Origin: Onstottus_A sp036505875
Lineage (GTDB): Bacteria > Acidobacteriota > Blastocatellia > UBA7656
Reading direction: 5' to 3'
DNA: 18,788 nucleotides
NCBI GenBank assembly: GCA_036505875.1
Contig: DASXSR010000374.1
Coordinates: 1-18,788, forward strand
Numbering within the stretch: the stretch's first letter is position 1; every line of letters begins with the position of its first letter. The notes under the pieces are model-generated. The model was not told where the DNA came from. It was given only the letters and a program-made list of their open reading frames with translations, and searched no databases. The position numbers and the translations under genes were made by a program. Shown in pieces: positions 7,515-13,855 of this stretch.

Positions 7515-8246
7515 TCAGCTCGGCCAGATCGAGCGTCCGAAGGCTTCGTCGTAAGCATCCTTGACGGCCTGATAGCATTCGCACGACGCGGATTCCACCC
7601 GTTTACGGTCAACTATGGTCATCTCTCCCCGAACGTAATCAATCAGCCCTGCCTCGCGAAGAGAGCGAATCACTATGTTGACCCTTTGCCTTGCCGCGCC
7701 CAGCATCGAGGAGAGGAATTGCTGGGTTAACTTGAAGCTGTCCGCCTCCACGCGGTCAGCGGTCATCAGCAACCAGCGACAGAGGCGGCGCTCGACTGTG
7801 TGGAACGCGTTGCACTTGGCGGTTTGTGAGACTTGGGCGAGCAGAGCATAGCTGTGACGCAGCAGCATGTCGTGAAGGACACCAGTCCTCCTGAATTCTT
7901 CTGTGAGAACGCGCGCCGTTATCTTTGCTGCGCTGCCTTGAACTTGCACCACAGTTTGGAAGAGAGCCGTTGTGATTCCCAACGGCACGGGAAGCCCGAC
8001 CATCCCCTCATTGCCGACGATTGCAACTTCAATGCTCAGGCCATCTTCAGTCACGGAAAGCAGCGAGATAGTGCCGCTCTCGGGGAAGTAAGCCTCGCGA
8101 ATGGGCTCGCCTTGATTGTAAATGATTTGGCCCAGATGCAGGCGGACCGTCTCAACGCTCGTCCGCAGACGTTCGAACTCTGTTGGCGATAGCGCAGCGA
8201 GGAGTTTATTGGCAGTAGGCGCGTCGCGCTTCGATTGATTGGCCAT
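7515..8246 (-). CDS. Crp/Fnr-family transcriptional regulator
   Basis: A GTG at 8252 gives 245 residues and an ATG at 8246 gives 243; I chose the ATG, with GGGACGG about 5 nt upstream. In the numbering of the longer form, residues ~20-135 are a cyclic-nucleotide-binding-type beta roll (GQIIYNQGEPIREAYFPESG, then NEGMVGLPVPLG), but the usual cAMP-contact pattern is not obvious, so the ligand is unknown. A long dimerisation helix follows (~138-165, QVSQTAKCNAFHTVERRLC). Residues ~175-220 are a winged helix-turn-helix (FLSSMLGAARQRVNIVIRSL, then REAGLIDYVRG). There is no N-terminal FNR iron-sulphur cysteine cluster. Length is normal for the family. It lies between the surface cluster it may control and the divergent cytochrome gene. 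Confidence 0.93.
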   Translation of the reverse strand: MANQSKRDAPTANKLLAALSPTEFERLRTSVETVRLHLGQIIYNQGEPIREAYFPESGTISLLSVTEDGLSIEVAIVGNEGMVGLPVPLGITTALFQTVVQVQGSAAKITARVLTEEFRRTGVLHDMLLRHSYALLAQVSQTAKCNAFHTVERRLCRWLLMTADRVEADSFKLTQQFLSSMLGAARQRVNIVIRSLREAGLIDYVRGEMTIVDRKRVESASCECYQAVKDAYDEAFGRSIWPS

Positions 8247-8294
8247 AAGCACCGTCCCAGGCCGGTGACCGACCTAACAATCAGTTGAGGGGTC

Positions 8295-8323
8295 AATACA
8301 ACACTGCCTTGTAAGATTGTCAA
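8295..8323 (-). promoter_or_regulatory. Candidate sigma-70-type promoter of the Crp/Fnr gene
   Basis: On the minus strand a perfect TTGACA (8318-8323) is followed after 17 nt by TGTATT (8295-8300), which matches the -10 consensus at four of six positions. It would start transcription near 8288, about 40 nt before the ATG at 8246. Confidence 0.4.
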
Positions 8324-8389
8324 TGCTTGGAATCGCGTCCAGGCCCTCCCTGGCGCCTCAGCGCGAATCGTGATAGGAAGAGTCTCGGG

Positions 8390-8418
8390 TTGATGCCGGG
8401 CGACTGCTCAAGTATAGT
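8390..8418 (+). promoter_or_regulatory. Candidate sigma-70-type promoter of the propeller/cytochrome gene
   Basis: TTGATG (8390-8395) and TATAGT (8413-8418) are separated by exactly 17 nt. The implied start near 8425 lies after the weak TTG start at 8327 and the ATG at 8393, and before the ATG at 8459. It therefore supports 8459 as the translation start. Confidence 0.45.
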
Positions 8419-8458
8419 AGGCCCGTTCCCTTATATAGGTTATCGGATCTTGAAAAGT

Positions 8459-10954
8459 ATGCCGCTTCATTTAAATACCACCGAAAGGACAGTCAGGCAG
8501 GCGATCGTCTTCTCTGTAATCGGGTTATCGCTGGCTCTGGTCATCCGACCGGCTGCTCGACCTGTAATTGCAGAAACCAAGCCGAGCGATTTCAAGAGCT
8601 TTGAAAGCCCGCAGGTTCATCCACTTGCACTCACGCCCGACCGAACGCGGCTGCTCGCCGTAAATACTCCCGATCAACGGTTGTCCGTCTTTCAATTGAC
8701 CGGCGATGGCCCAACGCTTGTCGCAGAGATTCCGGTTGGGCTCGAGCCGGTCAGCGTCGCCGCGCGCAACGATCGCGAGGCGTGGGTCACAAACTGGTTG
8801 TCCGATTCGGTCAGCGTGGTCGACCTCACTTCAGGCAATGTCGTTCGCACGATTGACGTGGGCGACGAACCGACTGACGTGATCTTCGCCGGGCAGTCGC
8901 GCGAGATGGCTTTCGTTTGCGTTTCCGGACTCGCGCAAGTCAAAGTTTTCGATCCGAACGCGCCCGCCGACCCTCTGCAAGTGATCGACATCCGCGGCAA
9001 GCAGCCTCGCGCGCTCGCTCGCGATTCGTCCGGCAGCCGCGTCTTCGTTTCCGTTTTTGAGTCCGGCAATCAAACCACCGTTGTTTCCGCAACGGACGTC
9101 CAAGCGGCGGGCGGGCTTCCGAAGCCGTTTCCGAAAATGTCCAAGCGGCTGCCGCCGGCGCCCGATGTCGGCTTGATCGTTAAGTGGAACGGCGCCAGAT
9201 GGGCGGATGAACGAGGCAATACAAAATGGAATGCCTTTGTTCCTTACACTCTGGCGGATGTTGATGTCGTTGTTATCGACGCCACCGACGCTGCGCCGCG
9301 CATTCGTTCCGAAGTGCGAGGCATCGGCACTCACATCGGCAACCCGGTCTTTGATCCTTCGACTGGACGCCTTTTGGTGGCAAACATCGAAGCGCACAAC
9401 GACGTTCGATTCGAGCCAAATCTAAGAGGCGGGTTCACGAGTACTCGTGTTTCTCTGGTTGACTTCGGATCGTCCGTTCCAAGTGTTACGCCGGTCGATC
9501 TAAATCCACATATCAACCTCGATGTGGCGGAGGGCTCAGATGCTGAGCGCGCGCTGAGTCTTGCATTGCCCGCCGACATCGAACGCGGCGGCGACGGCGT
9601 GATCTACGTTGCATCTACCGGCTCGGCGAAGGTCGGCGTACTGGATTCGTCGGGCGCGGTTCAGACCCGAATCAACGTCGGGCAAGGGCCAACCGGCTTA
9701 GCAGTCGATGACGCCCGCCAACGCCTCTATGTACTCAATCGGTTTGATGAAACGTTGAGCGTTGTGAATCTGACGACGCGCGCTGAAGTCGCTCGCACCC
9801 CGATCGGCTTCAACCCCGAACCGCAGAGCGTTAGGCAAGGCAGGCGGTTCTTGTATGACACGAGCCTGTCCGCGCATGGTGATCAGGCCTGCGCAAGTTG
9901 CCATTTGGGAAGCCATCGCGACGGGCTGGCGTGGGACCTCGGCGATCCGAAGGGCACGCTGCAGACGGTTAACGGGCCGCCAGCCCCAATCCTGGGGACC
10001 ATCACGTCTAGCTTTCATCCGATGAAGGGGCCAATGACCACGCAATCGCTGCGCGGCATCATTGGAAACGAGCCTTTCCATTGGCGCGGCGACAGAAACA
10101 AGATTGACGCGTTCAATCCGGCTTTCATGTCGTTGCTTGGGGGAACGCGTCAGCTTACGCCGGACGAGATGGCATCGTTCTCGGCGTTTCTTCAAACGCT
10201 GACCTGGCCGCCGAATCCTAATCAGAACCCGGACCGTAGTTTTCCAAATCCTTCAACCGGTCCGAGCGCCGAACGCGGACGCCAACTGTTCAACAACGGA
10301 CTGCTTGACGCAGGATTGGTCTCGTGTAATGCGTGCCACTCTACGTTCCCGGGGTTCCTCTCCGGGACAAGCAATCTGATCATTCCGGCGGTGCTGCTTC
10401 AGGAGTCGCAGGATTTCAAAGTGCCGCAACTGCGCGGCGTGTATCAGAAATTCGGCATGCAAACCGCGGCGGGCGAGCAGCTTTCGGGCTTCGGTTTGAT
10501 TCACGATGGCTCAATCGATACTCTGCTCGATTTTTTACGCGTGCGAGTTTTCACTTTCAGGAATGACGATGATCGTCGCGACGTGGCGGCGTTCGTCCTG
10601 GCCTTCGACAGCGGGATCGCGCCGGCAGTCGGCCTGCAAGTAACGATCGACGGAGACAACAAAGCCTCGGCGGCAGTGACGGCTCGTATCAATTTGCTGA
10701 TCCAGCAAGCGAATGCAGGCAATTGCGATCTGGTTGTGAAGGGAATTTACGGCGGCTCGCATCGCGGTTTTGTTTACGCAGGCAATGGGATGTTTCAAAC
10801 GGATCGGCAAAGCGAATCACCCGTGACATTGCAGACGCTCGTGCAAGCTGCGGCGGCAGGATCGGAGCTGACCTTCACCGGCGTCCCGGTCGGCTACGGG
10901 CGGCGGCTGGGCATCGATCACAACGGCGACGGAAAGCTCGACGGCGACGAGTGA
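8459..10954 (+). CDS. YVTN beta-propeller fused to di-haem cytochrome c domain
   Basis: 831 residues from the ATG at 8459; a longer frame from TTG 8327 places 44 extra residues before the membrane segment and upstream of the best promoter. The N-terminus carries a hydrophobic export signal (~16-36). Residues ~50-460 are YVTN-type propeller repeats (EPVSVAARNDREAWVTNWLS, DSVSVVDLTSGNVVRTIDVG, GPTGLAVDDARQRLYVLNRF). Two covalent haem sites follow, CASCH (478-482) and CNACH (623-627). The arrangement resembles the cytochrome c peroxidase/MauG-related electron-transfer proteins often joined to propellers. The extreme C-terminus has DHNGDGKLDGD, an EF-hand or dockerin-like calcium loop. It should act in the periplasm as an electron carrier or oxidase; the substrate cannot be told. 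Length and architecture look intact. Confidence 0.92.
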   Translation: MPLHLNTTERTVRQAIVFSVIGLSLALVIRPAARPVIAETKPSDFKSFESPQVHPLALTPDRTRLLAVNTPDQRLSVFQLTGDGPTLVAEIPVGLEPVSVAARNDREAWVTNWLSDSVSVVDLTSGNVVRTIDVGDEPTDVIFAGQSREMAFVCVSGLAQVKVFDPNAPADPLQVIDIRGKQPRALARDSSGSRVFVSVFESGNQTTVVSATDVQAAGGLPKPFPKMSKRLPPAPDVGLIVKWNGARWADERGNTKWNAFVPYTLADVDVVVIDATDAAPRIRSEVRGIGTHIGNPVFDPSTGRLLVANIEAHNDVRFEPNLRGGFTSTRVSLVDFGSSVPSVTPVDLNPHINLDVAEGSDAERALSLALPADIERGGDGVIYVASTGSAKVGVLDSSGAVQTRINVGQGPTGLAVDDARQRLYVLNRFDETLSVVNLTTRAEVARTPIGFNPEPQSVRQGRRFLYDTSLSAHGDQACASCHLGSHRDGLAWDLGDPKGTLQTVNGPPAPILGTITSSFHPMKGPMTTQSLRGIIGNEPFHWRGDRNKIDAFNPAFMSLLGGTRQLTPDEMASFSAFLQTLTWPPNPNQNPDRSFPNPSTGPSAERGRQLFNNGLLDAGLVSCNACHSTFPGFLSGTSNLIIPAVLLQESQDFKVPQLRGVYQKFGMQTAAGEQLSGFGLIHDGSIDTLLDFLRVRVFTFRNDDDRRDVAAFVLAFDSGIAPAVGLQVTIDGDNKASAAVTARINLLIQQANAGNCDLVVKGIYGGSHRGFVYAGNGMFQTDRQSESPVTLQTLVQAAAAGSELTFTGVPVGYGRRLGIDHNGDGKLDGDE

Positions 10955-10961
10955 AATCCGT

Positions 10962-11390
10962 GTGAACCCGTCAAACCCGTCCAATCCAATCATTCGCGCG
11001 GCAGGTGCGTTGTTGTGGCGCCGCTCCTCATCAGGTTACGAAATCGCAGTCATCCATCGAAGCCGTTACAACGACTGGACTCTCCCTAAAGGAAAGCTTA
11101 AGAAGAGTGAATCCTGGCAAGCGGCAGCGCTTCGTGAGGTCAAAGAAGAAACCGGCTACGACGCGACGCTGCTCAATTTCGCCGGCGCCATAGCCTACCT
11201 CGTCGACGATAAGCCCAAAGTCGTACGGTTCTGGCATATGATGGTTGATGGCGAGCCTTCAGCGGAACTCGATGATGAAGTGGCAGAGGTTGTTTGGCTC
11301 GCAGTTGAAGGCGCGCGACGGCGATTACAGTATCCGCTGGAGCAGGCGCTGCTCGATGTGTGGCGAGGTCCGGGCGAACCCGCTGACTAA
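10962..11390 (+). CDS. Nudix hydrolase, MutT/Ap4A-type
   Basis: 142 residues from a GTG at 10962, 7 nt after the stop of the cytochrome gene, so it is probably cotranscribed. The Nudix box is complete: G44-x5-E50-x7-R58-E59-V-K-E62-E63-T-G65-Y66. The catalytic glutamates of REVKEETG bind the divalent metal. The preceding motif DWTLPKGKLK is typical of the diadenosine polyphosphate or dinucleotide-cleaving branch rather than of classical 8-oxo-dGTPases. The length is that of a single-domain Nudix protein. The link with the periplasmic cytochrome upstream is positional only. Substrate unknown; family certain. Confidence 0.93.
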   Translation: MNPSNPSNPIIRAAGALLWRRSSSGYEIAVIHRSRYNDWTLPKGKLKKSESWQAAALREVKEETGYDATLLNFAGAIAYLVDDKPKVVRFWHMMVDGEPSAELDDEVAEVVWLAVEGARRRLQYPLEQALLDVWRGPGEPAD

Positions 11391-11484
11391 TCTCACAGCT
11401 CTCAAAGAGTCTTCTCTGTTGCCGTAACCTTTTCACATCTTCTCAGTTTATATATTTATAAGGCGACGATGGCGGAGGGCGTGG

Positions 11485-12027
11485 TTGAAAGCTGAAGTGA
11501 AAGACACGGCGGAGCGGCTTGCGATCGATGCCGCGCAGAAGGACCCTGCCCGGTTCGCCGCGCTCTATGAGGACAACTTCGAACGCGTCTACGCATACGT
11601 TGCGCGTCGCGTCCGTGATCGTTCTGAAGCCGAAGACATCACCTCGGAGGTTTTCCAACAAGCGCTTGCTAATCTGTCGCGCTTCGAGTGGCGCGGCGTA
11701 CCGTTCGCGGCTTGGCTGTTCAAAATTGCCGCAAATGCGATTATCGATCGCGCGAAACGTAACGCGAGAGAAATAGAACTTCCGGCGACGGGCGATCTTT
11801 TTGACGAGACAAGACATCAGGAATTCGAAAACGAAATCGAACAGAGGACGCGACTGTTTAAGCTTGTCGATGCGCTTCCGCGGGATCAGCGTCGCGTGAT
11901 TGAAGCGCGATTTGCAGAAGAAAAGAGCATTCGCGAAATTGCCGGTGAACTGGGGCGCAGCGAAGGCGCAATCAAGCAACTTCAGTTCCGGGCGCTTGAA
12001 AAGCTGCGCTCGCAGTTGAGTGAGTAG
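11485..12027 (+). CDS. ECF-type RNA polymerase sigma factor
   Basis: 180 residues from a TTG at 11485, chosen because GGAGGG (11474-11479) lies 5 nt upstream; the ATG at 11468 is out of frame and the GTG at 11481 meets a stop at once. Sigma region 2 spans ~24-92 (FAALYEDNFERVYAYVARRV, EAEDITSEVFQQAL, FAAWLFKIAANAIIDRAK) and region 4 spans ~122-175 (LVDALPRDQRRVIEARF, SIREIAGELGRSEGAIKQLQ). No region 3 is present, as expected for extracytoplasmic-function sigma factors. The stop codon is one nucleotide before the ATG of the VOC gene, so the two are very likely translationally coupled. No classical membrane anti-sigma factor follows. An AT-rich tract at 11446-11460 lies just upstream and may be the promoter, but I could not define its boxes. 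Confidence 0.95.
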   Translation: MKAEVKDTAERLAIDAAQKDPARFAALYEDNFERVYAYVARRVRDRSEAEDITSEVFQQALANLSRFEWRGVPFAAWLFKIAANAIIDRAKRNAREIELPATGDLFDETRHQEFENEIEQRTRLFKLVDALPRDQRRVIEARFAEEKSIREIAGELGRSEGAIKQLQFRALEKLRSQLSE

Positions 12028-12028
12028 T

Positions 12029-13003
12029 ATGGATAACGAGATTCTGATACATCAACTCGATGAGGCGGTTGCGGCGTTGATCGCGAGCTCCGATGCGCCG
12101 CTTCCATCTGTTGACGCAGCGCTCGCGGAGATGCTTCGCGTTGCGGTCGAGTTGCGCGATCTGCCGCGCGCGGACTTTAAAGCGCGACTCAAAGCTGATC
12201 TTGAAAGGAGAGCATCAAGTATGAGGACTGCAGTCAAACCGATTCGAAAGGGGTTTCACACGATCACTCCTTATGTGATCGTCGAGAAGGCGGAGGAGTT
12301 GATCGACTTCGTGAAGCGGGCATTCGGCGCACAGGAACTTTATCGCGGAACAGGCACCGCTGGCGGGATTCACGCTGAGGTCAAGATCGATGACTCGATC
12401 CTGATGCTGGGAGGAGGCGGAGGCGCAAGCGTAAGGAAGTACTGGATGCCGACCGGACTTCATCTTTACGTGAAAGATGCGGACGCTGTTTATCGGCGTG
12501 CGCTTGAAGCCGGCGCTGTCTCCTTGCATGAGCCGGTGGATCAACCCTACGGAGACCGTGAAGCCAGCGTTAAGGACCCGGGTGGCAATCATTGGTACAT
12601 CGCGACTCACAAAGCAACAGGTCACATGCCCGAGGGGCTTCGCGCGGTGACACCTTTCTTACACCCTCGTGGCGCGGACGGAATGATAGATTTTCTGGAG
12701 CGGGCCTTTGGCGCCGAGGAACAGTCTCGATATCAAACGCCCGACGGGGTGATCCACCACGCGACTGTCAAGATTGGCGATTCAATGATTGAGATGGGCG
12801 AAGCGCACGGCCCGTGGCAGCCGATGCCGACGACTTTCTTTTTGTACGTTGAAGACGTAGACAGTTTGTATCGGCGCGCGGTATCAGCGGGAGGAATCTC
12901 GGAAAGCGAGCCCGCGGATCAGCCTTATGGAGACCGAGTCGGAGGCATACGCGACCCGTTTGACAACGTCTGGTATGTCGCTACGCATATCAAGGACGTC
13001 TAG
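12029..13003 (+). CDS. Tandem VOC (glyoxalase-fold) protein with sigma-linked N-terminal extension
   Basis: 324 residues from the ATG at 12029, one nucleotide after the sigma factor stop (a GTG at 12020 would add three residues). Residues 1-65 are predicted helical and contain LRDLPRADFKARLKADLERR, a pattern I associate with small partner proteins of ECF sigma factors. Residues ~77-195 and ~205-321 are two PhnB-like VOC domains with parallel motifs (FVKRAFGAQELYR and FLERAFGAEEQSR; QPYGDREASVKDPGGNHWYI and QPYGDRVGGIRDPFDNVWYV). VOC folds bind metals or small ligands such as antibiotics and methylglyoxal. An internal ATG at 12221 follows AAAGGAG (12204-12210) by 10 nt and gives the typical N-terminus of stand-alone VOC proteins, so two products are possible. 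A ligand-sensing role for the sigma factor is inference. Confidence 0.9.
   Translation: MDNEILIHQLDEAVAALIASSDAPLPSVDAALAEMLRVAVELRDLPRADFKARLKADLERRASSMRTAVKPIRKGFHTITPYVIVEKAEELIDFVKRAFGAQELYRGTGTAGGIHAEVKIDDSILMLGGGGGASVRKYWMPTGLHLYVKDADAVYRRALEAGAVSLHEPVDQPYGDREASVKDPGGNHWYIATHKATGHMPEGLRAVTPFLHPRGADGMIDFLERAFGAEEQSRYQTPDGVIHHATVKIGDSMIEMGEAHGPWQPMPTTFFLYVEDVDSLYRRAVSAGGISESEPADQPYGDRVGGIRDPFDNVWYVATHIKDV
12204..12223 (+). promoter_or_regulatory. Internal ribosome binding site and ATG inside the VOC gene
   Basis: AAAGGAG at 12204-12210, a 10-nt spacer, then ATG at 12221-12223, in frame with the VOC gene. The short product (260 residues) would start MRTAVKPIRKGFHTITPY, the usual beginning of two-domain PhnB-like VOC proteins. 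This is the best Shine-Dalgarno in the gene; the upstream start at 12029 has only a weak one. Confidence 0.45.
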
Positions 13004-13105
13004 CTCTCTGCTCAACCTTCGACGCCCTCAGCGTCTTGGCGATGAAGGTTTTTTTGCAGCGAAAGCTGCAAAGTTCGCGAGCCCTGCTCTTAACGTTAAG
13101 CGACG
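13004..13105. repeat. Intergenic segment with two palindromes between convergent genes
   Basis: The segment holds an 8-bp stem with a GAAA tetraloop (13053-13072, TTTGCAGC-GAAA-GCTGCAAA) and a perfect 12-bp palindrome CTTAACGTTAAG (13089-13100). The stem is preceded on the plus strand by a T-run instead of being followed by one, and on the minus strand is followed by A residues, so it is not a standard intrinsic terminator on either strand. The region around the stem (CAGCGTCTTGGCGATGAAGG and on) has the look of a dispersed intergenic repeat, but no second copy was seen in this window. Confidence 0.5.
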
Positions 13106-13465
13106 TTAAAGCGGCTCTATGCGGATCTCGCCGTTGAGTCGATCCAGCTCGATTCTACATCCTTCAAGAAGCTGCATGCCAAGAAGTGAATCGCAGCCTG
13201 ATGGCCCCGCAAGAACCGGAACGCGCTTAGCCGCGCTGAACCAAGTCACTTCGGCCTCGTACGCATCGACGATTGTCGTGGTTCGATCAGCCAGCACAAT
13301 CGGAATTGTTGACACGAATTGCAAGCCCCAGTTCGCTATCGTGTCTTCGGGAATATAAAGGAAACCGGTGAAACCTGTATCGATAACGAGCTTATATTCG
13401 CCGCCAGCCTCAGCTATCACCGGCGAGACATGGGCGGTGTGATCGGAAGTCAGCCAGCCTTTCAC
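13106..13465 (-). CDS. Retropepsin-like (clan AA) aspartic protease, single domain
   Basis: 119 residues from a GTG at 13465, which overlaps the stop of the upstream gene by 4 nt (GTGA), so translation is coupled. The active-site motif is VIDTGFTGFL (27-36) with the DTG triad at 29-31, and the second conserved element is SLLGMQLLEGCRIELD (93-108), the hydrophobic-hydrophobic-Gly turn of retroviral-type proteases. Such single-domain proteins are active only as dimers. There is no signal peptide, so action in the cytoplasm is expected. In other bacteria, as I recall, small clan AA proteases of this type are preceded by a short partner gene like the one here; the substrate is not known. Length is normal for the family. 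Confidence 0.87.
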   Translation of the reverse strand: MKGWLTSDHTAHVSPVIAEAGGEYKLVIDTGFTGFLYIPEDTIANWGLQFVSTIPIVLADRTTTIVDAYEAEVTWFSAAKRVPVLAGPSGCDSLLGMQLLEGCRIELDRLNGEIRIEPL

Positions 13466-13749
13466 CGTGGCCTTATTACGCGCGGTGTGTGCGCTCGCAT
13501 TACCGCGCGCTCGCCAACCCCTCGGGTGTAAATGTCACCTTGAGCGGCGGTCGGATACTCTTCCCGCAAACGGTCCGAGGCTTCCAGGATTGAGTCGCCG
13601 AGGAAATAGTCGTGGCTGGGGATGTGAATCGCGACTATCTTTCCATTTTCGTTCGGCTCAAGGAGACGTCGGAGGAGTTGCTCGTAGATGTGCTCGCCAG
13701 CCTCCGCCGCTTCTTCTCTTATCCCAGCGATGTCTGCCTGCGCGCTCAT
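13462..13749 (-). CDS. Small conserved-looking protein, partner of the retropepsin-like protease
   Basis: 95 residues from the ATG at 13749. A longer frame back to 13953 exists but runs into the end of the Kelch gene and passes the promoter at 13757-13784, so I reject it. Residues 1-33 are acidic and probably helical. Residues 36-84 include GKIVAIHIPSHDYFLGDSIL and then EASDRLREEYP, ending in a YTRGVGERAV strand. This 'GK-x-VAI ... DYF-x-GD-x-x-LEA-x-x-x-x-R-x-x-x-P' pattern is one I recall beside clan AA aspartic proteases. No signal peptide, no catalytic motif. It could be a substrate, inhibitor or adaptor of the protease, or an antitoxin-like partner; the sequence does not decide. Confidence 0.8.
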   Translation of the reverse strand: MSAQADIAGIREEAAEAGEHIYEQLLRRLLEPNENGKIVAIHIPSHDYFLGDSILEASDRLREEYPTAAQGDIYTRGVGERAVMRAHTPRVIRPR

Positions 13750-13756
13750 AGGTTCG

Positions 13757-13784
13757 ATTATATACGCGATTCGAATCTGCTCAA
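13757..13784 (-). promoter_or_regulatory. Promoter for a leaderless protease-cassette mRNA
   Basis: On the minus strand a perfect TATAAT (13757-13762) is preceded at 16 nt by TTGAGC (13779-13784). Only 7 nt separate the -10 box from the ATG at 13749, so the expected transcription start falls on or next to the A of the start codon. No Shine-Dalgarno is present before this ATG. Confidence 0.6.
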
Positions 13785-13855
13785 ATGACTTTTCGGCCTG
13801 GCGAGCGGCTCCCCAAATGCCGCTGTCAACCGGGAGGAGAAACCACGACTTACTC

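Noticed and set aside
7515..8246. Assignment as a true FNR (iron-sulphur oxygen sensor) or a true cAMP receptor.
   Set aside because: The N-terminal cysteine cluster of FNR is missing and the cAMP-contact residues are not recognisable, so only family level is claimed.
8327..8458. TTG start at 8327 for the propeller/cytochrome protein.
   Set aside because: It adds 44 residues before the export signal and lies upstream of the best promoter (8390-8418).
13053..13072. Rho-independent terminator at the GAAA-loop hairpin.
   Set aside because: No U-run follows the stem on either strand; the T-run precedes it on the plus strand.
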